DNA of 64,000 bases from the NCBI RefSeq assembly GCF_000521215.1, contig NZ_KI928940.1:313825-377824 (forward strand), read 5' to 3'. The notes under the pieces are model-generated. The model had not been told where the DNA came from, searched no databases, and was given only the letters and a program-made list of their open reading frames with translations. This DNA is from Labrenzia sp. DG1229. GTDB taxonomy: Bacteria; Pseudomonadota; Alphaproteobacteria; Rhizobiales; Stappiaceae. Of the stretch, positions 1 to 9,661 are shown one piece after another. Positions within the stretch are counted from its first letter, which is position 1, and every line of letters starts with the position of its first letter. The position numbers and the translations under genes are program-made.

Positions 1-2
1 GC

Positions 3-416
3 AATGAAGCGGCTGCGATCTTCCGCAGGTTGTTTCACCGGATTGTTTCCGTCACCTGCGAGCGGGCCGGCAGCGCCAGGCAGGATGAAAAGGTTGCGGC
101 GCAGAAACTGACGTTCACGATCGATGCGATCGACGATCCGCAGTTTTCGTCCGATGTTCTGGAAGACAGTCCGCTGTTTGACTTTTTCGCGATGCTCGAT
201 GCCGGTGATGACGACGATCAGCGTCTTTCCAACCTGATGCGCGCGCAGATCCCGGCTGATGTTGGCGACTTCGAAACCATTCGAAGACGGAACGGTTGGA
301 CGCTTCAGGAATTGCAGCAGCTCGGGTTCGCTTATGTGCCGGATGCGGATGAAGACAGCACAATCCAGCTGGTCGAGATTGAGACAGGCGGTGTTGCACC
401 GGTCGAGGTGACGTGA
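3..416 (+). CDS. Phage structural-region protein, 5' end cut by window edge
   Basis: The reading frame is open from the first bases of the window, so the true start probably lies upstream; the first possible internal start is a TTG at 30. The visible 137 or so residues are acidic in the middle and show no motif I recognise. The stop codon overlaps the ATG of the baseplate spike gene (TGATG), so it is translationally coupled to the tail operon. In P2 the gene before V is S (tail completion), but I see no resemblance strong enough to assign that. Best described as an unassigned phage tail or baseplate-region protein. Confidence 0.6.
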   Translation, partial: NEAAAIFRRLFHRIVSVTCERAGSARQDEKVAAQKLTFTIDAIDDPQFSSDVLEDSPLFDFFAMLDAGDDDDQRLSNLMRAQIPADVGDFETIRRRNGWTLQELQQLGFAYVPDADEDSTIQLVEIETGGVAPVEVT

Positions 417-985
417 TGCTTGAAACTTTCCTTGCCGGCCAGGTGATCGATCTGCAAATGCTGAAGACCCGTTTCGGTCAGATGGTCAAGGTCGGACCTG
501 TTGCTGCCGTCGATCCTGAAAAGGGATACCGGCTCAATCTGGGCGAGGGCGAGAACGGTCCGCTTCTGTCGCCCTGGCTGCCGCATCCGGAAAGTGGCGG
601 CCAGTCACAGAGCTGGATGCCGCTTTCTGAAGGTCAGGTCGTCGCTGTCATCAGCCCGAACGGCGACATGCGGCAGGGGCTTTTGATGAGGTCCGGTTTC
701 ACGGATGCCAACCAGCCGCCAAGCATGGACCTGCTGGCAAACGTTCTGAAAGCCTTCGGCATCACGATCACCATGAAAGACGGCGTGCTGACGATCGACG
801 GCAACATCAAGGTCAACGGTGACGTCGAAATCGACGGTGATGTCACGATCGAGGGCGACTTCAAGGTGACCGGCGACGTCGATTTCCACGACGGACACGT
901 CGAGCATAACGGCACCAACATCGGCGATACGCATGTTCATGGTGGTGTAACGCCAGGCGGCGCCGATACCGACGTCCCGCACTAA
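416..985 (+). CDS. V: Phage baseplate assembly protein V (spike)
   Basis: A 189-residue homologue of P2 gpV, the spike at the tip of contractile tails that pierces the outer membrane. The N-terminal ~90 residues have the OB-fold character of the family (PWLPHP and QSWMPLSEGQVV segments). Residues ~115-165 are a short repeated beta-strand section alternating GD, ID and VD, typical of the spike beta-helix. The C-terminus carries the DTHVHGGVTPGG motif, where the HxH pair binds the iron ion at the apex. I chose the ATG at 416, overlapping the upstream stop and preceded by GAGGTG, rather than the GTG one codon earlier. Confidence 0.93.
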   Translation: MLETFLAGQVIDLQMLKTRFGQMVKVGPVAAVDPEKGYRLNLGEGENGPLLSPWLPHPESGGQSQSWMPLSEGQVVAVISPNGDMRQGLLMRSGFTDANQPPSMDLLANVLKAFGITITMKDGVLTIDGNIKVNGDVEIDGDVTIEGDFKVTGDVDFHDGHVEHNGTNIGDTHVHGGVTPGGADTDVPH

Positions 986-1004
986 CTCCATCCGGAGACT
1001 ACTG

Positions 1005-1187
1005 ATGTCAAAGAAGACTTACTACGTCGCCGCCGGCGTCGAGATCGTCAACCGTGCGCCGGTTCCCAAAAACCGCCGTGTGCGGCTTACAGAGTCCGAG
1101 GCCATCTATGACCTGGCGCTCGGACGGATCTCGGCCAGAAAGCCCGCGGTCACGAAGAAGGGCGCCGCCGACAAGGGTGAAGACTGA
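1005..1187 (+). CDS. Small phage protein between V and W
   Basis: A 60-residue basic protein with a lysine-rich C-terminus, preceded by a GGAG-type ribosome site and ending 3 bases before gene W. I do not recognise a family. Its position inside the baseplate operon, same strand and tight spacing make it a real gene. It may be a small baseplate or chaperone component, but that is inference from place only. Confidence 0.65.
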   Translation: MSKKTYYVAAGVEIVNRAPVPKNRRVRLTESEAIYDLALGRISARKPAVTKKGAADKGED

Positions 1188-1190
1188 TCC

Positions 1191-1589
1191 ATGTCCGGCG
1201 TAGACCGCTATACGCTGAAGCCGATCGACAATCTGTCGCACACGATGCAAAGCGTGGAAGTGATTTTGTCGACCGATATCGGTTCGCGCGTCATGCGTCG
1301 GCCGTTCGGTGGCGGGGTTTCTGAACTTCTCGGCCGGGCACTCGTGCCGCGCACCTTTGCGATCATGCAGCAGCTGATCGGAACGGCAATTGATCTTTGG
1401 GAGCCGCGTCTTGCGGTCCGCCGTGTCAGCTTTGAAGGCAGTGCCGGTACGGTCCGCGTCGGCACGGCATCCGTCGTGATTGCCGCTGACTATCGCCCAA
1501 ACGGTCACCTAGGTGACTTCACCGTTGAGCAGACGGTTTCCTTTTCCGTGAGCTTTGCCCAGGGCAAGGCCAGCAGCTCGGTTTTGTAA
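1191..1589 (+). CDS. W: Phage baseplate wedge protein W (gp25/GPW family)
   Basis: A 132-residue protein matching the GPW/gp25 family, the lysozyme-like wedge component that contacts the sheath and baseplate. Family marks seen are the N-terminal segment with IGSRVMRRPFGGG, the central helix, and the WEPRLAVRRVSFE segment that corresponds to the conserved W-E-P-R turn. Length is normal for the family (about 100-140). It lies between V and J exactly as in P2, with a 3-base gap to J. Confidence 0.93.
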   Translation: MSGVDRYTLKPIDNLSHTMQSVEVILSTDIGSRVMRRPFGGGVSELLGRALVPRTFAIMQQLIGTAIDLWEPRLAVRRVSFEGSAGTVRVGTASVVIAADYRPNGHLGDFTVEQTVSFSVSFAQGKASSSVL

Positions 1590-1592
1590 TCC

Positions 1593-2453
1593 ATGACCAA
1601 TTTGCCAGACCTTTCGGCCCTGCCGCCGCCTGAAGTTGTCGAGGAGATTTCCTATGAAGACATTCTCGCGGAACTGGCAGTGGACATTAAGGCGCGTTTT
1701 GCTGCAGCGGGGATCGATTGGGATGTCGATCAACTCGAAACGGACGCCGCAGTGATCGTCGCGCAGGCAGCAGCCTATCGTGAAACCGTTCTTCGCAGCC
1801 GGATCAACTACGTGGCTCAGCAGGGTTTTTTGTATTTTGCCGAAAAAGACAATCTTGAGCAGCTCTCCGCCTGGCTCGAAGTCTTCCGAATGGAAGGGGA
1901 AAGCGATGATCGCCTGAAAGAGCGTTTCCGCCTGGCAACAATTGGCCGCTCTGCAGGCGGGCCGGCAGAACGCTACCGCTCCGTGGTCCTTGGCGCTGAT
2001 ATCGATGTCCGGGACGTTGCAATCTGGCGGGAAGGGCGGGACCCGACCGTCAATATCGCGGTCCTCTCGCAGTCCGGAAACGGAGAGCCGACGCAAGCAC
2101 TGCTGGATGTTGTCGAAACCGCGCTGACACAGCCTGACATTCAGGTCGTGAGCGATACATTCAATGTTGTCTCGGCCATCCGCAAAACCGTTGACGTTAC
2201 TTTGTCGGTGCGCCTGGACCCGACCGCGGCTGACAGTGTCGCCGACCAGGTGGCAACGACTGTGCAATCCGAATGGCAGAAACAGGATCTGCTCGGCCTT
2301 GATTTGACACGCGCGTTTTTGATCCAGGCCGCCGGCATCGCGGGCGTCACGAATGTTGAAGTCACTGCGCCAGCCGTCGACACGGTCGCCTTGGAGAATG
2401 AGGCGATTGCTATCAACTCTGTCACGGTTACCGTGAGCGGGCGTGGTCGATGA
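1593..2453 (+). CDS. J: Phage baseplate assembly protein J
   Basis: A 286-residue homologue of P2 gpJ (about 300 residues), the wedge protein related to T4 gp6 that links wedges around the baseplate. Seen: the N-terminal acidic segment with SYEDILAELAVDIKARF, the central RLKERFRLATIGRSAGGPAERYR segment characteristic of gpJ, and the C-terminal region predicted to alternate helices and strands. Its stop overlaps the ATG of gene I (ATGA), implying coupled translation. Confidence 0.93.
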   Translation: MTNLPDLSALPPPEVVEEISYEDILAELAVDIKARFAAAGIDWDVDQLETDAAVIVAQAAAYRETVLRSRINYVAQQGFLYFAEKDNLEQLSAWLEVFRMEGESDDRLKERFRLATIGRSAGGPAERYRSVVLGADIDVRDVAIWREGRDPTVNIAVLSQSGNGEPTQALLDVVETALTQPDIQVVSDTFNVVSAIRKTVDVTLSVRLDPTAADSVADQVATTVQSEWQKQDLLGLDLTRAFLIQAAGIAGVTNVEVTAPAVDTVALENEAIAINSVTVTVSGRGR

Positions 2454-3547
2454 CGACGCTTCTGCCGGCAAAGAATTCAACTCCGCTCGAAGTCGCGCTA
2501 GAGCAGGCGATTTCGAATGAGGAAGAGCTGTTGCCGGCGGTCAACAGTATCCTGTCGCTGAAACATGTTACGCGTCCGTCCGGAATTCTGCCGTTTCTGG
2601 TTTTCGAGTATGGCCTTGAACCGCTTCAGCCTTATATCGCCAACCTCTTTGACCTTATCGACGAGGGCAGGCAATGGGCGCGATATCGCGGAACGCACAA
2701 GGCGGTTCACGATGGTCTCGGTTTTATTGGCTATTCGGCAACGATCATCGATCCGCCGATCTGGCGCAATGCATGGGCGGACTTCCAGCTTGAGCTGGAC
2801 CGCATCCGGGACGATGAAACCGACCTGATTCCGATCGACGGGATCGTGTCCCTGTCGCATCCGGCTCGCTCCAATCTGCGCCGGGTGTTCAAGGACTATG
2901 ATGTTCCAGCCGGAACCTTCGCTTACACGCGTCATGGAAACGCGATCTGGGCCGATGACAGCGGCACATACATCGACGGCTCGGACGTCAAATGGTCTTT
3001 CGGCCGATACCATGATTTCACCGGAACGCTGAGCGAAACCGATCTGACAGCGCTTGGTGAATGGATACCGGTCGTGTCTTCCAGCAAATGGGTGGACATG
3101 GACTTTCCCTGGGTGACGGCAACATTCCCATGGGCGAACCCTGCAGAGCAGTCCAGGCGGCAGACCATCGCTTCCGGCGTCTCTGCGAAAACGATCTGGT
3201 TGAAATTCACGGACGGTTCGTCCGACCTGATCGGTTACCGGCTCGGCAAATCGATCCCGGTTCGCGCTGCGGTCGAAGGCGAATTCACTGTGAACGGCCT
3301 TGGATATGCCTGCTCGGACGACGACCCGACACACATTCTGATCTTTGCGCGTACTGGTTTCGGCGACGGCTCCGGAACCTCGGCGGCGCAGATTTCCATC
3401 CTGTTCGACGGCACGGTTTCAGAAAAATCCGGCCTCTTGTGGCGCGCTGATGTTACCGGCGGCGTTGAGATCCACGCCTATCCGGTCTCGATTGAGTTCG
3501 GCGAGACCGTCCGCGACCAGATCCAGATCCTTTTGGAGATTTCTTGA
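2450..3547 (+). CDS. I: Phage tail protein I with C-terminal extension
   Basis: The N-terminal ~170 residues resemble P2 gpI: LPAKNSTPLEVALEQA, then FLVFEYGLEPLQPYI and the RGTHKAVHDGLGFIGYSA segment, which matches the conserved gpI core that joins baseplate to fibre. P2 gpI is about 176 residues, whereas this protein has 365. The extra C-terminal half is beta-rich and has no family I recognise; it may contact the large downstream protein. Start and stop overlap both neighbours, so it sits in a coupled block with J and the DUF4815 gene. Confidence 0.88.
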   Translation: MTTLLPAKNSTPLEVALEQAISNEEELLPAVNSILSLKHVTRPSGILPFLVFEYGLEPLQPYIANLFDLIDEGRQWARYRGTHKAVHDGLGFIGYSATIIDPPIWRNAWADFQLELDRIRDDETDLIPIDGIVSLSHPARSNLRRVFKDYDVPAGTFAYTRHGNAIWADDSGTYIDGSDVKWSFGRYHDFTGTLSETDLTALGEWIPVVSSSKWVDMDFPWVTATFPWANPAEQSRRQTIASGVSAKTIWLKFTDGSSDLIGYRLGKSIPVRAAVEGEFTVNGLGYACSDDDPTHILIFARTGFGDGSGTSAAQISILFDGTVSEKSGLLWRADVTGGVEIHAYPVSIEFGETVRDQIQILLEIS

Positions 3548-6500
3548 TGTCACATCCTTCGGGACTTCCGGGCGCCTTTGATCGTGGTGCGGACGCACTG
3601 GAACGTGTTGCGCTCCTGTTTCTGGCGAAAAATTTCATGATGCCGTCAGAGTTCAACGAGTTTCAGACGCTCTTGCTGGACAAGATCCGCAAGATCGGCA
3701 ACCTGGTTGCAGCCAATGGTGACCGCAGGTCTGGCGGCGAGATTGTCGTCGAGCCGGACGATCCTGCGACAACGGCCACGCTTCGCCTTGCTGCCGGCGA
3801 GGTCTATATCGGCGGACTTGTGCTGCCGGTTGCCGCGCGGGACTTCGCAGCGGTTCCGATGACAGGTGATGTTTCCATCGGTGTTCGCGTCGTCAGCAGC
3901 TATGTCACGTCGGAGGATGACGCATCGCTGCTTGGCATCGAGCCGGGCACGGACGCGTTTGCCGAACCGGGCGCAGCGCGTGAACTCAGAACCTTGACCT
4001 GGTCGCTGAGCGATTCCGGTGAAGCGGGGGAATTTGCGCAAGTTTATCTGATGCGCGACGGCGGGGTAATCGACCAGTCGCCTCCGCCTGCCTTGACCGG
4101 CGTTCTGCAGCAGCTGTCCGTTTACGATCATGACAGCAACGGCCATTACATCGTTGATGGCTGTACGGTGCGGGCGCTCGGCAAATCCGGCAACGATCAG
4201 ATCTTTTCCCTTGGTGCGGGCACCGCCAACGTTAACGGCTGGAAGCGGATACGGACATCGGCGCTGCGCCTTGCTGAAACTGAAGACCCGGATCTGGAAA
4301 CCGTCGACCTGGAGACACACACATTCGTTGACAGCGGCGACGGGTCCATGACCGTCACGGTTGACCGGCCTCCGATCTCCGGTGTCATTGCGGCCAATGT
4401 CACCAAGCAGGTTTCCGAGGTGGTGACACGCGGAGCAACGCCCGGCGGGGAAGACGCTCTCGCCAACTCGTCTGTCCAGGACATCGTTTCGGTCACCCAG
4501 AGCCCGGACACATTCGATCCTGCAGAATATACCCTGGTCGGGAACAGGATTTCGTGGGCGCCTGCTGGTGATGAGCCGGCGCAGGCCTCGACCTATACGG
4601 TCACGTACAATTATTATGACAATGTCACGCCGGACGAGGTCACCGCAACGACGGTAAAGCTTTCAAGTGGCGCTGTCGACGGCAAGCCGTTGACACTGAC
4701 CTATACGTCCAAGGTGCCGCGTATTGACGTCATCGGACTCAATCAGAATGGAGCCGCGGTCTATGTGAAAGGTGTCTCGGCGCGCAGCCGGGGGATCGCA
4801 CCGAAGCCGCCGACCGACATTTTGAAAGTGGCCGAGGTGCGGAACGACTGGTTGAACACGCCGGTCATCCTCAACAATGGCACCCGGAATTTCACTTACG
4901 ATCGGATGCGACGCAATTTTGAACTGCTGGACACGATGGCTCAGCAATTCGGCCGGTCCGAGCTGCAGAGGGACATCCAGGCACGGGACACGGTCGACAA
5001 GGACGGGATGTTCACTGACAACTTCCGGGACAATTTCTTCCGCGATGCCGGCTACCTACAAAACGCCGCCGTGAACCGCGGTGTGTTGCAGTTGCCGGTT
5101 GCCTTTGTCGATCAGCGCCGGGTCGCCTCCATGCATTCGCTGGCGTTTGCTGAAGAGATCGTCGTCTTCCAGCGGCTTCAATCCCGGCCAATGAAGATCA
5201 ATCCCTTTGCGAACTTCCGGACTATGCCGGGATCGCTGCGGCTCAACCCGCCGACAGATGTCTGGACGGATCACGTCACCGAGTTCACCAGCGCAATAAC
5301 GCAGGAAATTCTTGTCTCGGCCGACACGCCACCTGAATCGACGACCATCAATGAGGAAGTCAGCGAGACGGTGTCCGATGCCGAGATCATGCGGACGATC
5401 GATGTTGATTTTACGCTTGAAGGTTTTTCGGCCAACGAAGAATTGTCGCTTCTGAGTTTTGCAGGTGTCGACATCACGCCGGACCCGGTCGAGACCGCAG
5501 ATCTCAACGGTGAGATTTCAGGGACGTTCACAATACCGGCGCTTGTTCCGACCGGATCCCAACAGGTGAGGGCGGAAGGCTCTGTCGGCTCTTTCGCCGA
5601 AACCATCTTTGTCGCCGAGGGAACGATCGAGACCGAGGTCATGCGGCGGGTGACACTGGTTGCCCGGAATGCGCCGCAGCCGGTCGTCAATGTTGTTACG
5701 AACATCACCCAGATCGTTCAGGGCGGTGGCAACCAGGGTGGCGGCGGCAATGATCCGCTGGCGCAGACCTTTACACTGACGCAAGGCCGGCAGATTGCCG
5801 GGGTCAATCTCAAGGTTGCGGCTCTCGGTGATGTCAACAACGGTGTCCGTGTTCAGCTGGCAACGACGCTGAACGGGTTTCCGACCAATGAGGTTCTTGC
5901 CGAGGACTTCATCTCCATGCAGAGCGTTGCGGTCGATGACGTCATTGAGGCACGTTGGCCGATGCCGGTCTACCTGCCGCCGAACCGGGAGTTCTGTTTT
6001 GTTGTCCTGACCGATGATGCCGATCATGCGCTCTATGTCGCGCAGCAAGGTGACACTGACCTGATTGGTGGCGAGCTTGTCTCCAGCCAGCCCTATGACG
6101 TAGGTGTCCTGTTTGCCTCGTCCAACCGGACCGCATGGGAGCCGCTCAACAATGCCGATCTCTGGTTCGAGCTGATCGGTGCCAGATACACAGAGACCGA
6201 CCTGACCGTCGATCTGTGGTCTGGAACACTTGCAGCCTTCACCGATCTGCAGATCCGTGCCTCGGTCGAGGTGCCGACCGCGCCCACATCCTTCCGCTTC
6301 GAAATTGTCCGGGACGGCGGCGCGGTGATTGCGCTGGCAGCCGAACAGCCTGTCGCGTTCGACGAAGTTGTCGACGAAGAGATCACGCTACGCGCGGTCT
6401 TGTCTGGAACGGAAACGGAAAGTCCGGTGCTCTGGCCAGGCACAACGCTCATTGCAGGGCTTCTGTCGAACTCAGCCGAGTACGTCACCAAGGAATTCCC

Positions 6501-6765
6501 AATCAAGGGCGTTGTGAATGCAACGGCAATCTTTGCGCAGTTCCTGCCGGCAGGTGCCTCGATCACGGTCGATATGGACAAGTCGGACGATACATGGGTG
6601 CCGCTCTCCGTCATCAAGACGCTCGATCGTGGCGGCGGGTGGCAGGAGCCGGTCTTTCAGGTCGCACCACATGACGCCACCACGGGCGGCCGGGTCCGGA
6701 TCACGCTCAACGGCAATCCAGGCGCCAGGCCGTCGATCGCCGAACTCCGCGCTTACGGGAAATAA
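3547..6765 (+). CDS. Large DUF4815-type phage baseplate/tail protein
   Basis: A 1072-residue protein in the position of the P2 tail fibre gene H. The first ~600 residues (EFNEFQTLLLDKIRKIGN, then LRLAAGEVYIGGLVLPV, then WLNTPVILNNGTRNFTYDR) match my memory of DUF4815, a domain of large tail or baseplate proteins in contractile-tail phages of Rhizobiales and Rhodobacterales. The C-terminal third looks like stacked beta-sandwich domains with a glycine/asparagine-rich linker near residue 730. I chose the ATG at 3547, overlapping the upstream stop, over the TTG at 3544. Exact role (baseplate periphery or fibre attachment) is inference. Confidence 0.8.
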   Translation: MSHPSGLPGAFDRGADALERVALLFLAKNFMMPSEFNEFQTLLLDKIRKIGNLVAANGDRRSGGEIVVEPDDPATTATLRLAAGEVYIGGLVLPVAARDFAAVPMTGDVSIGVRVVSSYVTSEDDASLLGIEPGTDAFAEPGAARELRTLTWSLSDSGEAGEFAQVYLMRDGGVIDQSPPPALTGVLQQLSVYDHDSNGHYIVDGCTVRALGKSGNDQIFSLGAGTANVNGWKRIRTSALRLAETEDPDLETVDLETHTFVDSGDGSMTVTVDRPPISGVIAANVTKQVSEVVTRGATPGGEDALANSSVQDIVSVTQSPDTFDPAEYTLVGNRISWAPAGDEPAQASTYTVTYNYYDNVTPDEVTATTVKLSSGAVDGKPLTLTYTSKVPRIDVIGLNQNGAAVYVKGVSARSRGIAPKPPTDILKVAEVRNDWLNTPVILNNGTRNFTYDRMRRNFELLDTMAQQFGRSELQRDIQARDTVDKDGMFTDNFRDNFFRDAGYLQNAAVNRGVLQLPVAFVDQRRVASMHSLAFAEEIVVFQRLQSRPMKINPFANFRTMPGSLRLNPPTDVWTDHVTEFTSAITQEILVSADTPPESTTINEEVSETVSDAEIMRTIDVDFTLEGFSANEELSLLSFAGVDITPDPVETADLNGEISGTFTIPALVPTGSQQVRAEGSVGSFAETIFVAEGTIETEVMRRVTLVARNAPQPVVNVVTNITQIVQGGGNQGGGGNDPLAQTFTLTQGRQIAGVNLKVAALGDVNNGVRVQLATTLNGFPTNEVLAEDFISMQSVAVDDVIEARWPMPVYLPPNREFCFVVLTDDADHALYVAQQGDTDLIGGELVSSQPYDVGVLFASSNRTAWEPLNNADLWFELIGARYTETDLTVDLWSGTLAAFTDLQIRASVEVPTAPTSFRFEIVRDGGAVIALAAEQPVAFDEVVDEEITLRAVLSGTETESPVLWPGTTLIAGLLSNSAEYVTKEFPIKGVVNATAIFAQFLPAGASITVDMDKSDDTWVPLSVIKTLDRGGGWQEPVFQVAPHDATTGGRVRITLNGNPGARPSIAELRAYGK

Positions 6766-6776
6766 GAGGGCCGCAG

Positions 6777-7727
6777 ATGGCAACTGATACGCGATCAACG
6801 CACAAAGACCTTCCGGTTCCCGATCCGGCGAACGATGTCAACGAGGATATCGCACGCATTGGTGAGGCGATTGAGGCCATCGGCACGCTCATTCATGTCG
6901 TCGAGCAGAATGTTGCAGGCAAAGCGGCAAGTGGCCATGAGCATGTGATCGGGGACATTCAGGGGCTTCAGGCAGCGCTGGACGCGCTGAACACTGCGGT
7001 TTCCGGTCTCAGCACACCGGCGCTGAACGATCTGGGTGATGTCGATGTTTCCTCGGCTTCGAATGGCATGGTGTTGCTCTATCTTGCCGGGGTCTGGCAG
7101 GCGGCGAAAATCGCTGCTGGAAACGTCACATATGGTGGAACCGGCAACGTTGAAGGGCAGCTGGATGCGATCGGTGTGTCACTGTCGTCGCTCAGCGGCT
7201 CGATTGTTTCCCTTACCAACACGCTCGGTCAGAAGGCAAATTCGGCTGATCTTGGATCGCTTGCAACAAAGAACCAGGTCGGAACCGGGGATCTGATTGT
7301 ATCTGAGGTGATGGCCGCGCTTGGCCTCGGATACGAGACGCGGATTTCGGGCGGCAAGGCACAGTTCAAGGATGGTTCGGACTGGAAGGACATCGACGGA
7401 GAAGCGCTTGCCAAGGCGAACGCGAACGAGGCGGCTATTGCGGCCCTGCCAGGACAGTATTTTGCAGACGGGCAAGGATACTCGTCACCATCCTTGGCGA
7501 ACGGTGTCTGGTACGAAAACACGACCGGGAAGCCAATATTTGTTTCTGTGAGAGCGTTAGGCGGAGATCTCACGGCTGATTTGCAAATCTCAAGCGATGG
7601 TTCGACGGCTCACACTTCGTTTGCAAACACGGTCATCTCCGGCAGTAACTCATGGATTTCCGCACTTGTGGGACCTGGAGAATACTACCGGACGACCAAT
7701 GTGAATTTATGGCGGGAGTATTCGTGA
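6777..7727 (+). CDS. Probable tail fibre / receptor-binding protein
   Basis: A 316-residue protein with fibre-like composition. After an N-terminal attachment part with heptad character (IARIGEAIEAIGTLIHVVE, suited to a trimeric coiled coil), it contains the LNDLGDVDVSSASNGMVL motif common in phage fibre and collar proteins, then a low-complexity linker. The C-terminal ~90 residues (WYENTTGKPIFVSVRALGG to the end) look like a small beta-sandwich tip ending in an aromatic WREYS. Its stop overlaps the ATG of the next gene. Host-receptor binding is inferred from position and composition. Confidence 0.7.
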   Translation: MATDTRSTHKDLPVPDPANDVNEDIARIGEAIEAIGTLIHVVEQNVAGKAASGHEHVIGDIQGLQAALDALNTAVSGLSTPALNDLGDVDVSSASNGMVLLYLAGVWQAAKIAAGNVTYGGTGNVEGQLDAIGVSLSSLSGSIVSLTNTLGQKANSADLGSLATKNQVGTGDLIVSEVMAALGLGYETRISGGKAQFKDGSDWKDIDGEALAKANANEAAIAALPGQYFADGQGYSSPSLANGVWYENTTGKPIFVSVRALGGDLTADLQISSDGSTAHTSFANTVISGSNSWISALVGPGEYYRTTNVNLWREYS

Positions 7728-8293
7728 TGCTGACAGGTTTCTATCATCCTGCTCGATTTGGGGGTGTTCCCTGGTTTCCGAGAACCGAGCCTTCTGCAGT
7801 CTATTTGGCAGGTTTGCCTGCCGGAACAGTCACTGACGTTCCGCTGAAGCCCGGAGATGATTACGACTATGACCCAGGCTCAAATGCATGGGTGCATAAT
7901 CCGCCTCCTGTAAGCGACGATCAGGTAAACACCGAACGCCAACGCCGGATTGACCTTGGCGCCGAGTTTACGCTCACGGGCAGCATGGTCATCGCCATCA
8001 CCGGCCGGCAACAAGATCAGACCGTGTTGCTCGGCAGTAGCATCGCTGCGCAGTCACTTGCTGCCGGCGGCGAAACCAATCCTGTCATGGTCTATCGGGA
8101 CCGGGACAACCAGATCCGCAATCTGACGCCACTGGAAATGATCGAACTCTACACAAAGGGTCTGACGTGGATCACGGCCATCATGCAGGTGTCATGGGCG
8201 ATGAAAGACGGAACCGGGGCATACACGTCCGGCATTCCGTCTGACTACACAGACGACAGCCACTGGCCAACACCAACCGATATTGGCCTCTAA
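7727..8293 (+). CDS. DUF4376-type protein, probable tail fibre assembly factor
   Basis: A 188-residue protein directly coupled to the fibre gene. The C-terminal ~110 residues (VNTERQRRIDLGAEFTL followed by a beta segment, LLGSSIAAQSL and LTPLEMIELYTKGLTWI) match the DUF4376 pattern found in fibre-linked proteins of many phages. In P2 this slot is held by the fibre assembly protein G. The ATG at 7727 overlaps the upstream stop and fits better than upstream in-frame starts. A strong terminator follows 29 bases after the stop, closing this baseplate/fibre transcript. Confidence 0.72.
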   Translation: MLTGFYHPARFGGVPWFPRTEPSAVYLAGLPAGTVTDVPLKPGDDYDYDPGSNAWVHNPPPVSDDQVNTERQRRIDLGAEFTLTGSMVIAITGRQQDQTVLLGSSIAAQSLAAGGETNPVMVYRDRDNQIRNLTPLEMIELYTKGLTWITAIMQVSWAMKDGTGAYTSGIPSDYTDDSHWPTPTDIGL

Positions 8294-8321
8294 CCGCTTT
8301 TAAACAACCCGAACCAAAACC

Positions 8322-8344
8322 ACCGCCTGGACGGCGGTTTTTTT
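8322..8344 (+). terminator. Rho-independent terminator after fibre genes
   Basis: Perfect 6-bp stem ACCGCC / GGCGGT (8322-8327 and 8333-8338) with a 5-base loop, followed by a run of T to 8344. It separates the baseplate/fibre operon from the sheath operon, as in P2 where FI begins a new transcript. Confidence 0.85.
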
Positions 8345-8372
8345 GTGCCCGCAGCCAGGCAAGGAGACAGAC

Positions 8373-9608
8373 ATGACTGCACCTACCTTTGGAATGTCGT
8401 TCACGCGGCCGGACGATGAGGTCCAGTCCCCTCTAGGTGACGATTTCTCGCAAACCCTCATCATCGAAACCTCAGAGGATGCTTCGGTGGCCGAGTTTCC
8501 GGCTGATACGCCGGTGCGCTTCTCGACCAGCGACACCGACGCCATGGCGGCACTCGGTACCGGTCTGTTGAAAGATGCCGCACAAGGCATCCATGATCAG
8601 CTGACCGGCCTCAATGCCGGCGCGGATATCACTGCGGTGCGTGTTGCCGAGGGTGTCGATACAGCAGCAACCGCCACGGCCATTGCTGCCATCGTCAACG
8701 GCGTGGCAAGCATCCCGTCTGCGGTCAACAAGACGCCGCGCATCGTCGTTGCCGGCCGCACGTCCTGGCGGCTCGATCTCGACACCACAAACCCGGTCAT
8801 CGTGGCGCTTGAGGCCAATCTCGGCAAGATCCTTGCCGTTGCTCCGGTGGATGTCGACGACACGTCGGCCGCCAATGCGATCGACGCGCGCGAATCCATG
8901 TCGTCAGAACGGTTGATGCCGATCGGTGTCGCTGCCGGCATCTGGGACGGCTCCAACGTCGTGACCCGGCCAATGGCGCCGCGTGTTGCCGGGCTGATGG
9001 CTCGGATTGACAACCAGGTCGGCGGTGGCCGTCCGTTCCATCCCTTTGCCAACCGACCGCTTTACGGTCTTTCCAGCTTGAGCCGGAAGATCCCGTTTTC
9101 AACAGTGGACGGATCGGTCGAGGGTCAGCAGATGCTCGCCGCCAATGTTGCGATCGTTGCGGAAGGCGAGACGGGTGTCGACGGCGCAGTCGCGGACGGC
9201 GGCTTCAGGTTTATCGGCACCGATAACGCTCAAACCTCGACGCTCTGGGAGCAGATCCACCAGGTGCGCGGCACCGATTACCTGATCGTCAAGATCATCG
9301 AGATCACCAATGAGTTTCTCGGCCGCCGCATCGCCGCTGATACGGTCGAGGCCTGGATCCACTCGATCTCCTTTATGCTGCGTGATCATGTCAACCAGGG
9401 CGATATCCTTGGCTACTCGCCGAAGGACAAAATGTTCAAGGCCAGCCAGAACAGCCCGAACAATATCCGGCTCGGCACGCTCAGCCTGGATATCGAAATT
9501 GAGCCGGCGCCGGTCTTCAAGGTGGCTCAGCATGAGATCCGCCGCTACTTGCCGGCACTGGAAGGCATGGTCAACGAGATCATTGCCCGCCTGGCGAACG
9601 ACGCCTGA
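8373..9608 (+). CDS. FI: Phage tail sheath protein FI
   Basis: A 411-residue contractile sheath protein of the P2 FI family (usual length about 390). Seen: the N-terminal strand region with FSTSDTDAMAALGTGLL, the AVNKTPRIVVAG segment, the conserved middle with SSERLMPIG and GGRPFHPFANRPLYGL, and the C-terminal domain with VEAWIHSISFMLRDHVNQGDI. The ATG at 8373 has a good AAGGAGA site; an in-frame upstream start would run through the terminator. It forms the outer contractile tube around FII. Confidence 0.95.
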   Translation: MTAPTFGMSFTRPDDEVQSPLGDDFSQTLIIETSEDASVAEFPADTPVRFSTSDTDAMAALGTGLLKDAAQGIHDQLTGLNAGADITAVRVAEGVDTAATATAIAAIVNGVASIPSAVNKTPRIVVAGRTSWRLDLDTTNPVIVALEANLGKILAVAPVDVDDTSAANAIDARESMSSERLMPIGVAAGIWDGSNVVTRPMAPRVAGLMARIDNQVGGGRPFHPFANRPLYGLSSLSRKIPFSTVDGSVEGQQMLAANVAIVAEGETGVDGAVADGGFRFIGTDNAQTSTLWEQIHQVRGTDYLIVKIIEITNEFLGRRIAADTVEAWIHSISFMLRDHVNQGDILGYSPKDKMFKASQNSPNNIRLGTLSLDIEIEPAPVFKVAQHEIRRYLPALEGMVNEIIARLANDA

Positions 9609-9661
9609 TCGGCGCCGTTCCACTTCCTCGCAACTCTTTCTTCAAACGTCAGGATCAGACC

